Shown here one piece after another: positions 35,616 through 43,965 of a stretch of 64,000 bases of DNA. The stretch is from Kamptonema formosum PCC 6407. Lineage in GTDB: Bacteria > Cyanobacteriota > Cyanobacteriia > Cyanobacteriales > Microcoleaceae. The notes under the pieces are model-generated. The model worked only from the letters and a program-made list of their open reading frames with translations. It made no database searches and was not told the DNA's origin. Numbering within the stretch: position 1 is the first letter of the stretch; each line of letters opens with the position of its first letter. Position numbers and translations under genes: made by a program. The stretch is taken from assembly GCF_000332155.1 (NCBI RefSeq), contig NZ_KB235899.1, forward strand, positions 30,124 through 94,123, read 5' to 3'.

Positions 35616-36211
35616 AGGTCGCGATCGCCCAACGTTCTGATTTTTTCCCACACCAAAAACCCATGTGCGATCGCCAAAGCACTCAACCACACCACATTCC
35701 CAGCAAAGATGCTCCAAAGAATCGGCAGCGTTAAGACACACTTCCCTTCCAGAAGTAACCCAGCCAATAAAATCACCAATTCAAACAGCACAAATCCCCC
35801 AGTCAATCTGCCGCCCATACGCAGATAGTTTTGCGCGATCGTGCCTTGACTAAACAGAGGTTTGTAACTTGCCAGCATCGTCACCAGCAGCGTTCCAGTC
35901 AATAACACCAATCCCCAAGCGAAACAGTTAAATGTGCGGGGATAGTTATGCAAGGTATAGCCGCACAATTGATTGGCAAACCAGATAGTTGTAGCCGTGA
36001 CGATCGCACGGCGACGAGTCAGCGTGGTTCCAGCAATGACACCCAGACAAACAAAGGGTAGGGTACAGGTGTAAGTCAGGTTGCTGAGGCTACCAACAGT
36101 AATCAGTAACGCTTGCCAGAATATCCCTTGAGACAGCGATCGACAACCCAATCGCCATTGAGCCGATAGATTCTCATTTGTAGGAATCGTCAAACTTTGC
36201 ACAAAATTCAT
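35600..36211 (-). CDS. Membrane protein of the cobalamin-riboswitch operon, function unknown
   Basis: A 203-residue hydrophobic protein with about six TM segments (for example LPFVCLGVIAGTTL, AIVTATTIWFANQLCGYTLHNYP, NCFAWGLVLLTGTLLVTMLA, GGFVLFELVILLAGLLL, LPILWSIFAGNVVWLSALAIAHGFLVW). I recognise no named family. It is the last of three genes downstream of a cobalamin riboswitch, and its start overlaps the ferredoxin-domain gene by four bases. A role in B12 or cobalt transport is therefore likely by context. It could be the inner-membrane partner of the BtuB-like receptor, but this is inference. Confidence 0.7.
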   Translation of the reverse strand: MNFVQSLTIPTNENLSAQWRLGCRSLSQGIFWQALLITVGSLSNLTYTCTLPFVCLGVIAGTTLTRRRAIVTATTIWFANQLCGYTLHNYPRTFNCFAWGLVLLTGTLLVTMLASYKPLFSQGTIAQNYLRMGGRLTGGFVLFELVILLAGLLLEGKCVLTLPILWSIFAGNVVWLSALAIAHGFLVWEKIRTLGDRDLRLLP

Positions 36212-37107
36212 AATGCCTCTGATTTACTTGTAGATTTGCTAACAGGTGGATACAGATGGTCGATCACTTTATTGTTTTGACCGAGATGTTCGTGGACAAT
36301 ACGTTGTGCGATCGCGGGTGTAACGCGGGTATACCAGGTTCTATCACCCGAATAGAAAACCACAGGCCCCATTTTGCATACCTCCAAACAACCGGAAGTC
36401 ATAACGTACACATCCATTCCTGCTTCTTTCACCGCAGTTTGCAACGCCTCAATAATCGGCTGCCAGTTGCGCGAAGGGTGACAGCGACTTGAACGGCACA
36501 CTGAGATGTAGGGACGTTTGAGCGGGTTGTTCTCAAATGGGATGGGGCCCGAACCCAAGACGTAAATCTCGCGTAGTTCCTGGTAAAGACTCAACTTTTC
36601 CAGTTGAGGTTTGCCCTCCGGTAACAAGTCTTCATCCTCCCCAACAAAGGGACTGGGCAAAAACAGATTCATCATCTTTTCGCCTGCACCGTTCCAAAAC
36701 TGAATGCCCCAACTACGGGCTTCCCCCTTTTCATTTAAACGACGATACAGCGATGCCCGATGAATTAACCGTTGCTGCCGCAGTTTGGGGGGCGTTTTTT
36801 CCAAAGGACCGCCCAAATGCTCTTCCAGGCAAAGATGCAGATGCCATGCCTCGGTGACAACAGTAAGATAGCCATCGTAGAGGATGCAGATTTTTGGCGG
36901 TTGGGTAAATTCCAGTTCCAGCACACCGCCCTCCACCACATGACCAATCTGGGTTTCTTGCCAGCGTTCCTGAAACAGTGCGTACAACAGAGGTCCGGTA
37001 ACATCAATCGTACAGGGAAAGTCTTCGTACTCAATCTGTCCGCCCGTTAGTAGCGGTTCGGTAATGCAACGGTTAAGCGGTGTAACAAAGCGAGAGAATT
37101 CACCCAT
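36208..37107 (-). CDS. Protein with C-terminal thioredoxin-like [2Fe-2S] ferredoxin domain
   Basis: 299 residues from the ATG at 37107, chosen because AGGAG lies 9-13 bases upstream. The N-terminal about 190 residues (ITEPLLTGGQIEYEDF, ... VLELEFTQPPKICILYDGYLTVVTEAWHLHLCLEEHLG) are of a type found with such ferredoxin domains in cyanobacteria, including His/Cys residues (WHLHLC). Residues about 205-285 form the thioredoxin-like ferredoxin with cluster ligands CRSSRC and CLEVC. Second gene of the cobalamin-riboswitch operon, starting 10 bases after btuB. A role in redox handling of cobalamin, such as reduction of cob(III)alamin, is plausible but unproven. Confidence 0.8.
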   Translation of the reverse strand: MGEFSRFVTPLNRCITEPLLTGGQIEYEDFPCTIDVTGPLLYALFQERWQETQIGHVVEGGVLELEFTQPPKICILYDGYLTVVTEAWHLHLCLEEHLGGPLEKTPPKLRQQRLIHRASLYRRLNEKGEARSWGIQFWNGAGEKMMNLFLPSPFVGEDEDLLPEGKPQLEKLSLYQELREIYVLGSGPIPFENNPLKRPYISVCRSSRCHPSRNWQPIIEALQTAVKEAGMDVYVMTSGCLEVCKMGPVVFYSGDRTWYTRVTPAIAQRIVHEHLGQNNKVIDHLYPPVSKSTSKSEAL

Positions 37108-37117
37108 GATAAATCTC

Positions 37118-39163
37118 CTAAAATGTGGCACTGATACCAAGTCGAAAGCTGCGTCCTACGGCGGGATAACCGGGATATTGCTCGTATTGTTGGTTAAATA
37201 AATTATCTAGGTTGCCATTCAACACCACAGTTCCCCCTAATGGCACGCGGAGTTTTAAATCTACGGTGGTGTATCCCGGCAAGGATTCGGTGTTGGTGTT
37301 GTTGACGAAGTAACTGCTGAGGTGGCGCACAACTATACCCGTATAAAGTCTTCCGGGTGTTTCGTAGGCCAGTCCAAAATTAAGGCTATCGGCATCCCGA
37401 AAGCTCAGTTGGTTGTCTTGGATATCGGGGTTGCGATCGCGCACAATACGCGGGTCGTTTAGGGTATAGTTGGCAAAGCCATAGAAATTGCGGGCAAGTC
37501 GCACATTCAGAGCTGCTTCTAAGCCCAATGTTCTCACTTGACCGATGTTTTCGTAAGTGCTGGGAGAGCCAAACTTAAAGTTAATCAGATCGGAAATGGT
37601 GTTACTAAAAAAGGTGAGCCGCAGCAGCCCAATATTCCCTAATGCCTGGTCGATGCCAATGTCAAAGCTATCTCCCCGCTCTGATTTTAGGTCAGGATTT
37701 CCCACTACATTAAAGGCAGCTAACCCTTCCAGGTTAGAGATTTGCGGTGCTCGGAAGCTTCTGGCATAGTTGGCTCGTAACGTCGTACTCGCTCCCAAAG
37801 CCAGCCGTGCGCCAACGCTGGGAGAGGTAAATGAGCCATTAACCAAGCTGTTAAAGTCTTGCCGCAGCCCCAAGTTGACGCTGAAACTAGGGGTGAATTT
37901 TACTTCATAGCGGGCAAACAGTGCGCCTTGGCTAATGTCGCCATCGTAGTTGACCTCGGTGCTGTTAGTACCATAACTGAAGGTGGTATTGCGCGATCGC
38001 GTGTTACGGTAATCCACGCCATAGGTGAGCGTCTGGTTCTTCGCAATTTGCCAGTTATGCTGCACTTGAGCTCCAATCGCCCTGCGATCCACGTCATCTT
38101 TAGTGCCAGAGCCGTTTGGGTCGGGATTGTTATAGTTATAGCTGAGAAAATCCCCGTAAACGCGGCTGGTGAGCAGAGAATCGTCGCCATCCCCTAACTT
38201 GGATTCCCAAGTCAGATCTAATAATACTTCCTCGGTGTATTGCCGAGCTTCTGGAGTCAGAGTGTTAAATTCGCCAATGCTACCTGGAATTGCCACTCCT
38301 CCAGCCACTCCAAAATCTTTAGTCAAATAGAGGGCGCTGAAGGTGAGCGTGTTGCGATTATCGAGTTGCCCTTCCAGTTTCAAGTTGGCATTATTGTACA
38401 AAACATCAGCGTTCTCGCGGCGATCCTCCAGGTTAATGCGATCGATATCGAAGGGAAAATCATTTTCCGACTGAGTGCGAGTGTAACCTACTGTCCAGCC
38501 AATTCCGCCACTGCGTCCCCTCGTTTGAATTGCCTGCTCATTTAACCCAAAGCTACCTGCTGCTGCTCGCAGAGCGACTTCCGGCTTATTTGATGGAGAA
38601 CGAGTGATGATGTTAATTACGCCTCCTATTGCGTCTGAACCATAAAGTGTGGAGCCACCGCCCGGTAGTAACTCAATGCGTTCAATGTTATCGGTAGTTA
38701 GTTCTGACAAATCAAACCCACCGAAAAAGCCCACATCGTTGATAGGGCGACCATCAAGTAAAATCAAAACTTGTGCCGAATTCGAGCCACGGATAAACTG
38801 ACTGCTCAAAGCACCTAACTGCCCGCCAGCCGTGCCATCAATCAGAATTCCCGGCAGGTATTTTAAGGCTTCCTGGGCTGTTCTCGCTCCCTGGGCTTCA
38901 ATCTGTTCGCGGTTAATTACATAAACTGGGCGGGTAGAATCTCCCAGAGGGGCTTCTCGCCGAAAGGGTGCGTATACAGGTTGATTTAAAATTTCGCCCG
39001 TAACGGTAATATCAATTTCTTCTTCTTCTTCTTCCTCTTGGTTGGCGTTGGGTGACGGTGTTTGGGAGAAGGCTTTTGGTGTACAAGCGATTGCAAAGGC
39101 GAAAAATCCTGTCAAAGTCCAGCAAAATATCTCCACGCCTTGTGGAAAAAATGCGTTTACCAT
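37118..39163 (-). CDS. btuB: BtuB-like TonB-dependent cobalamin receptor
   Basis: 681 residues from the ATG at 39163 (GAGGT lies just upstream). An N-terminal hydrophobic signal (FFAFAIACTPKAFS) precedes a Glu-rich stretch with a probable TonB box (EEEIDITVTGEI). Plug: VINREQIEAQGARTAQEALKYLPGI, QFIRGSNSAQVLILLDGRPIND, GGSTLYGSDAIGGVINIITR. A 22-strand barrel ends in aromatic residues (FRLGISATF). The plug style and the cobalamin riboswitch immediately upstream identify it as a vitamin B12 or cobinamide importer. It has no AMIN domain, unlike the two siderophore receptors here. Confidence 0.92.
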   Translation of the reverse strand: MVNAFFPQGVEIFCWTLTGFFAFAIACTPKAFSQTPSPNANQEEEEEEEIDITVTGEILNQPVYAPFRREAPLGDSTRPVYVINREQIEAQGARTAQEALKYLPGILIDGTAGGQLGALSSQFIRGSNSAQVLILLDGRPINDVGFFGGFDLSELTTDNIERIELLPGGGSTLYGSDAIGGVINIITRSPSNKPEVALRAAAGSFGLNEQAIQTRGRSGGIGWTVGYTRTQSENDFPFDIDRINLEDRRENADVLYNNANLKLEGQLDNRNTLTFSALYLTKDFGVAGGVAIPGSIGEFNTLTPEARQYTEEVLLDLTWESKLGDGDDSLLTSRVYGDFLSYNYNNPDPNGSGTKDDVDRRAIGAQVQHNWQIAKNQTLTYGVDYRNTRSRNTTFSYGTNSTEVNYDGDISQGALFARYEVKFTPSFSVNLGLRQDFNSLVNGSFTSPSVGARLALGASTTLRANYARSFRAPQISNLEGLAAFNVVGNPDLKSERGDSFDIGIDQALGNIGLLRLTFFSNTISDLINFKFGSPSTYENIGQVRTLGLEAALNVRLARNFYGFANYTLNDPRIVRDRNPDIQDNQLSFRDADSLNFGLAYETPGRLYTGIVVRHLSSYFVNNTNTESLPGYTTVDLKLRVPLGGTVVLNGNLDNLFNQQYEQYPGYPAVGRSFRLGISATF

Positions 39164-39202
39164 CTTCTGTACCTCGCAGATAGATTTACAGTTCAATTAA
39201 CA

Positions 39203-39318
39203 TCGGCGGGCATTCTGACTCAAAGACATCAGTCTCATTACAGCTGCGGGACAGCGCCGGATTTACACCGAACTTTCCCCGTTACCTCTAGCGACTGCTC
39301 CTCGCTAGAACCGATTTA
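39203..39318 (-). promoter_or_regulatory. Cobalamin riboswitch upstream of btuB operon
   Basis: Read on the minus strand, the leader shows the class hallmarks in order: AACGGGGAA, CGGTGTAAATCCGG, GCTGTCCCGCAGCTGTAA, and the B12-box region GAGTCAGAATGCCCGCC (39221-39205). It lies 40 bases before the btuB start. High cobalamin should lower expression of the receptor, ferredoxin-domain and membrane-protein genes. Confidence 0.92.
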
Positions 39319-39381
39319 TTTCCTCACAGCATATCACTGTTTGGGTTGCAAGCCAATATATCTCTTAAAATGGTTATAAGC

Positions 39382-40074
39382 TCACTCTCCCGTGCCGCAT
39401 TTCATCTTGCCTCCACCACAATAAGTCCCCCACCAAGGATTGAATTTAGCCGCATCTTCTGGATCTTTAGTCATATTTACAAGCGTTGCAAAGCTAGATG
39501 GCTTACTGGCATACCGAAAGTGCATATGTATTGGTTCACCATTTAATTCACCATGCGGTGGGATAAAACTGAGATACTGGAAGCGATTACAGCCGGGATC
39601 TTGACTTTCATCTTTTACCAGCTCAAATAAATCCCAAGTCATTTTATACTCGGCGTAATACTTACCATCGCCAGTTGCACCCATGTAAACATACTGACAA
39701 TTCCGTGCGATTGGTTTTTTCCCGGCTGTATCTTTGTAGAAGGTGAATTTCTCCATTTTATTGATATCAATACGTTTGGGATTGCGGGGATCTTTGACCG
39801 AATTCTGGTGTTCTCTGTTGAGATGAAACACGCCATTAAATCCTAAGTACGGAACCTTATAGGCATTCATCGAGATAATTTGAGTGGCTATAGGTGATGG
39901 GGTTACAACTTTTGCAGGGGTCGGCTGAGTAGTCTTTGCAGATGGACTTGCAGCTTTTATTGACGCTGGTTGAGACTCAGTTTGATTTACTTCGGGTGAA
40001 TCTATTTGAGGTTGGCAAGCGATCGTTACTACCCCAACTACAACTAGAATTGCATTAAGTTGAAATCGTTTCAT
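39382..40074 (-). CDS. Lipoprotein of unknown function near the B12 receptor operon
   Basis: A 230-residue protein with an N-terminal lipoprotein signal (ILVVVGVVTIAC, Cys at about 20). A Ser/Pro/Ala-rich linker at about 22-65 is followed by a folded domain (KVPYLGFNGVFHLNREHQN, FTFYKDTAGKKPIARNCQYVYMGATGDGKYYAEYKMTWDLFELV, PIHMHFRYASKPSS). The end is CGGGKMKCGTG, and there are four Cys in the mature domain. I recognise no family. HMH and the Cys residues might bind metal. Same strand as the btuB operon but separated by the riboswitch. Confidence 0.65.
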   Translation of the reverse strand: MKRFQLNAILVVVGVVTIACQPQIDSPEVNQTESQPASIKAASPSAKTTQPTPAKVVTPSPIATQIISMNAYKVPYLGFNGVFHLNREHQNSVKDPRNPKRIDINKMEKFTFYKDTAGKKPIARNCQYVYMGATGDGKYYAEYKMTWDLFELVKDESQDPGCNRFQYLSFIPPHGELNGEPIHMHFRYASKPSSFATLVNMTKDPEDAAKFNPWWGTYCGGGKMKCGTGE

Positions 40075-40104
40075 GGATATCTCCTGGTGTAAAAATTTAG
40101 AACA

Positions 40105-40250
40105 TGATTGAGAAGAAGGGACTAGGGGAAGAAGAAGGGACTAGGGGCTAGGGGCTAGGGGCTAGGGGAAGAAGAAGGGACTAGGGGTTAGGGGCTAGGG
40201 GCTAGGGGAAGATAAGAAGGGGAAGAAGGAGGGAAGAAGGGATGAAGATC
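40105..40250. repeat. GGGGCTA / GAAGAAGGG spacer repeats
   Basis: Repeated GACTAGGGGCTAGGGG blocks alternate with GAAGAAG runs. The same family occurs reverse-complemented at 25430-25492 and, strikingly, inside glsF near 3652-3725. Confidence 0.85.
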
Positions 40251-40351
40251 GGCGGGTTTCAGTAATTTAGAATGTTTTAACTACCTTAGCCTTTGCTAAG
40301 TAAATCCACTTAATTAAACATAAGATAAGGATGGCTAAAAAGCCGACTGTC

Positions 40352-40397
40352 TAAACATTCTTCCTTCTCTCCTAGATAACTAAATTTTTCTTCCTTC
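40352..40397. repeat. 46-bp inverted copy of repeat at 15205-15250
   Basis: Exact reverse complement of 15205-15250, followed by further CTTCCTTCTT units. It lies between receptor B and the lipoprotein gene. Confidence 0.85.
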
Positions 40398-40437
40398 TTT
40401 CTTCTCCCTTCTTCCTTCTTCCTTCTACTTATAACTA

Positions 40438-43293
40438 TCAAAACTGCACTGAAAATGAACCAATTACTCTCAAAGGTTCCCCAACTTCAATTCTTGTTCT
40501 GCCATTAGGTGTTCCTGGAGAGTAGTCAGTATTAAAAATGTTCTTAACATTGATTGCGAAGCGCCAATTGTCTCGACGGTAAAAAATAGCAGCATCAGTA
40601 AGGAAATAACTATCCAACTGGAAACTGTTATCAAGATCCCCTTCTCGTTCCCCAACGTAGTTAAATCCAATTCCGAAGCCTAACCCTTGTAACTCACCGG
40701 TTTGAATGGTGTAAGTCGTCCACATACTGGCGCTATGTTTGGGAACACCAATCAAGCGATTACCCACTTCAATTGCATTATCCTTGGTAACTTCAGCATC
40801 CGTGTAAGCGTAGCCACCAATAATATTCCATCCCGGCAGAATCTCACCAGAAAGATCCAACTCTACGCCTCGACTTCGTTGTTCGCCTGTTGCTATAGAG
40901 AAAAATGAATCGTTGGGGTCAGTAGTGGCAACATTTTTTTTGGTAATGTCAAAATACGCCAAAGTAGCAGAAAGTCTATTTTGGAATAATTCAGTTTTAA
41001 GACCGAATTCAAATCCCTCACCTTCTTCGGGTGCTAAGAGACTACCATCGGCGGAAGTTGCTGTGACGGGAAGAAACGATCGCGAATAACTGCCGTAGAG
41101 AGAAATCTCTGGAATAGGTTGATATACAATTCCCACTCGCGGCGTAAAAGCATCATTAGTTTCAGTATTTTTCACATCAGTAGAACGGAAAAACCCCTCT
41201 AAACTACCGATTGTTTGCTCTACCGTGTCGTAGCGGATGCCAGCCAGCAGTTTTAAATTATCAAGGACTGCAATTTGATCTTGTAAATAGACTCCTATTC
41301 TGTTGACCTCTAGCTTTTGATCGAAGAAACCAGGAATATTTTGAAATTCAGGCCTGGGAACAGATCCATATACTGGATCGAAGACATTTAATGGTGTCGG
41401 TAAGCCAAAATCCAGCCTTCCAATTCCTTCGTCATCCAATCGATTCAAATCAACCCCCGCTAAGAGGGTATGCTTCACTGAACCTGTGGCGAAGTTTCCC
41501 ACAATATTTGTTTGTAGGGAGTAATTTTTACTGTCTAAGTCAAACCCACCGTAATAGCGCTCGGCAATGCCAGTTGCCTCATCAAATGTGAAGGGGAACG
41601 AAGCAAATCTTTGCTCGGTATGTCTATCTGAATATCGAAATGCGTTACGAAATTTCCAGTTATCACTAAACCGATGTTCAAAGTCATATCCAACAGTGAA
41701 AAGTTGGATTTTTGTGGAATCGTCTGGCTCTCCAAAGATGCGACGGCGAGGAGTATCGAGCAGTCGATCGCCCACAGCAATTCTACCAAAGTCTAGAGGT
41801 TGCTGGATGTCTGAATATTGCAATAGAACTGTGAAATCAGTGCGATCGCTAATTTTCCAAGTTATCACTGGCGCAACTAGGACTCGATCGATATCTTGGT
41901 CAAAGTCACGAAACCCTTCTGAGTGTTCGTAAACTGCATTCAATCGATAGAGTAAACTACCATCGGAGGTTAAGGGGCCGGAAATATCAAGGCGAGGACG
42001 AGCAAACCCATAATTGCCTAACTGAACTTCACCCTCGTAAAATGGAGTTGACAGCGGCAGTTTGGTAACAACGTTAATAACACCGCCCGGTTGAACTTCA
42101 CCAAATAAGATTGAAGCTGGCCCTTTGAGAACTTCGATGCGCTCAATGTTTGCCGTGTCTGGCAACAATTCAGACCCTTGTATAGCACCATACTCTCTGA
42201 AACCATTAGTCAAAACAGGAGCATTACTAAAACCACGAATAGCGATACTTAATCCCTGACCTTCTCCACCACCGTCAAAGGTAATACCGCTGACGTTGCG
42301 TAGTGCGTCCTCTGCTCGGATCGCTTGTTGATCTTCTATGACTTCTTGAGGAATTACTTGGATCGACTGAGGAACGTCTCGAATTGGCGTATCGGTTCTG
42401 GTTGCAGTGGAAGCATTGGGAGCGAGATAGGGAGTTGCTTGTCTGGCGGTGACGGTGATATTAATTTCTTCATCAGCCGTGACACTTAAAGTTAAACCAC
42501 TTGCGCTTCTAATTACATCTGCTATTGGCAATCTTTCTTGCCCGGTAATGCTGATGCGAATGCTATTAGCATCAACATTTGTCACTGTGACTGAAGTAAT
42601 CCCTTCAAAGGGATTTTCCGCCTTAAATTCTCCACCTCCCGGTAAGGCTAATTGAGCATTAGAAATCTCTGCAATTAAAGTTGTGCCGGAAGTCCTAGTA
42701 TTTGCTCGTAACACTTGCCCTGCTGCTGTTTCTAAAATAACTTCTAAACCTGCGGGAGTTGGGTTTAGTTGTACGCCTGTAACTTGTACGACTGATTGAG
42801 AGATTTGTACGTTTTCAGAAAATGTAAAACTTGCTTGCGATCGCTGAAAAAATCCTTCAACATTGGTGTTATGTTGCTCGATTTCATCTAATTTCGGTAT
42901 TTCTGCTGTTGGCTCTTTTGGCTGCGCTGTCGGTTCAATATTAGGAGTAGGAGCAGCGCGATCGCGATTGTATTCTGGATCGAGTGTTAAGTCGGAATTG
43001 GGTTTTCGGTCAAGATTTTCTATAGCTAGCTTGACTTCTAACTCCTCGCTTTGGGATGAGGGCTTTTGTTCAATCGGTTTTTCGCGATCGCTCGCAGATG
43101 CGATCGCCCACCATTGAGCGCGATCGTCCTCTTTTGAGCGATTTATTGAACTCGGATCGGGGGCGATCGCAGGTTCTACTTCAGTTCGGTCTAAATTAGT
43201 GCCTTCAGAGAAACTCCTTGGCCCTGCCGCTGCTACTGGCATGATACCAACGCCTAGCAGTGCAACACAGAAAAACGGTAGAGACAGCTTCAT
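40438..43293 (-). CDS. AMIN-domain TonB-dependent siderophore receptor (copy B)
   Basis: 951 residues from the ATG at 43293. Signal peptide KLSLPFFCVALLGVGIMPVAAA. The variable, Glu/Pro-rich region differs from copy A. The segment from SQASFTFSENVQISQS through the AMIN domain to the start of the plug is almost identical to copy A in protein and DNA (about 42440-42860 versus 34440-34850). The plug (DTPIRDVPQSIQVIPQEVIEDQQ, RIEVLKGPASILFGEVQPGGVINVVTK) and barrel have diverged, so the two receptors should recognise different siderophores. Barrel strands run to the C-terminal ...RVIGSFSVQF. Monocistronic. Confidence 0.92.
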   Translation of the reverse strand: MKLSLPFFCVALLGVGIMPVAAAGPRSFSEGTNLDRTEVEPAIAPDPSSINRSKEDDRAQWWAIASASDREKPIEQKPSSQSEELEVKLAIENLDRKPNSDLTLDPEYNRDRAAPTPNIEPTAQPKEPTAEIPKLDEIEQHNTNVEGFFQRSQASFTFSENVQISQSVVQVTGVQLNPTPAGLEVILETAAGQVLRANTRTSGTTLIAEISNAQLALPGGGEFKAENPFEGITSVTVTNVDANSIRISITGQERLPIADVIRSASGLTLSVTADEEINITVTARQATPYLAPNASTATRTDTPIRDVPQSIQVIPQEVIEDQQAIRAEDALRNVSGITFDGGGEGQGLSIAIRGFSNAPVLTNGFREYGAIQGSELLPDTANIERIEVLKGPASILFGEVQPGGVINVVTKLPLSTPFYEGEVQLGNYGFARPRLDISGPLTSDGSLLYRLNAVYEHSEGFRDFDQDIDRVLVAPVITWKISDRTDFTVLLQYSDIQQPLDFGRIAVGDRLLDTPRRRIFGEPDDSTKIQLFTVGYDFEHRFSDNWKFRNAFRYSDRHTEQRFASFPFTFDEATGIAERYYGGFDLDSKNYSLQTNIVGNFATGSVKHTLLAGVDLNRLDDEGIGRLDFGLPTPLNVFDPVYGSVPRPEFQNIPGFFDQKLEVNRIGVYLQDQIAVLDNLKLLAGIRYDTVEQTIGSLEGFFRSTDVKNTETNDAFTPRVGIVYQPIPEISLYGSYSRSFLPVTATSADGSLLAPEEGEGFEFGLKTELFQNRLSATLAYFDITKKNVATTDPNDSFFSIATGEQRSRGVELDLSGEILPGWNIIGGYAYTDAEVTKDNAIEVGNRLIGVPKHSASMWTTYTIQTGELQGLGFGIGFNYVGEREGDLDNSFQLDSYFLTDAAIFYRRDNWRFAINVKNIFNTDYSPGTPNGRTRIEVGEPLRVIGSFSVQF

Positions 43294-43965
43294 TTTCACA
43301 CCACACACTTAAAAAATTGAGACGTAAGCCATCTGTAAGTAAGAGTGAAGACACCGATTGACTTGCACCCCGTCAGTTGTACTCTCCTGAAAGCGTATCC
43401 GTGCGATCGCTGTTTCAATCTAGTTTCCGGGTACAAGTGGCGATCGTGCCAGCATTGTCAACAATCAAGCACTTATCAGTAACTATTCGCATTAACTTTG
43501 TAAGATTACAATACTCTCTTATCAATGTCAAGCAAAAATTTCAATTCTAATTAAGAATTTTTGTTATTTTTTGAGTGCGTTACGCCACTAGACTATAAAG
43601 GATTTTAGGCTGTAATCCTAGTGAAGTCTTTCGCTATAAGCTATATATAGCGGCAATCTTGGCAGCAAAAAAGAAGACTTTGCTTATGTCTTCGAGCGGT
43701 AACTTATAAGAATTAAAATTATTAATAGCACCTGCACAAATAATAATTAGAGCCAAGCAATACTAAAACTAATTAAGAATTATTTTGAATAAAGTATTGC
43801 AACAGCCAGATAAAATCTCTTGAAGAAAAAAGCGCGATCGCAGACCTCAAGATTTCAGGGTGAGAAAGAATAAGTGTAAAAAGTGGAAGGGATCGACCTT
43901 GAAAGCATTAAGGATGAATAACTTCGCTCCGATCCTTCATAATCGATCCTTCCACTGATAGCGTC
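43294..43965. other. Region between tonB and receptor B
   Basis: About 670 bases without a gene. It holds the predicted receptor B promoter at 43503-43531 and several small inverted repeats, such as TAGGCTGTAATCCTAG-type and GCTATATATAGC near 43640-43652. The GCTATATATAGC core is also the centre of the hairpin at 35436-35485. Confidence 0.5.
43503..43531 (-). promoter_or_regulatory. Predicted sigma-70-type promoter of receptor B
   Basis: On the minus strand, TTGACA (43531-43526), 17-base spacer, then TAATCT (43508-43503). The GCTTGACAT context is shared with receptor A. It would give a leader of about 200 bases. Confidence 0.55.
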
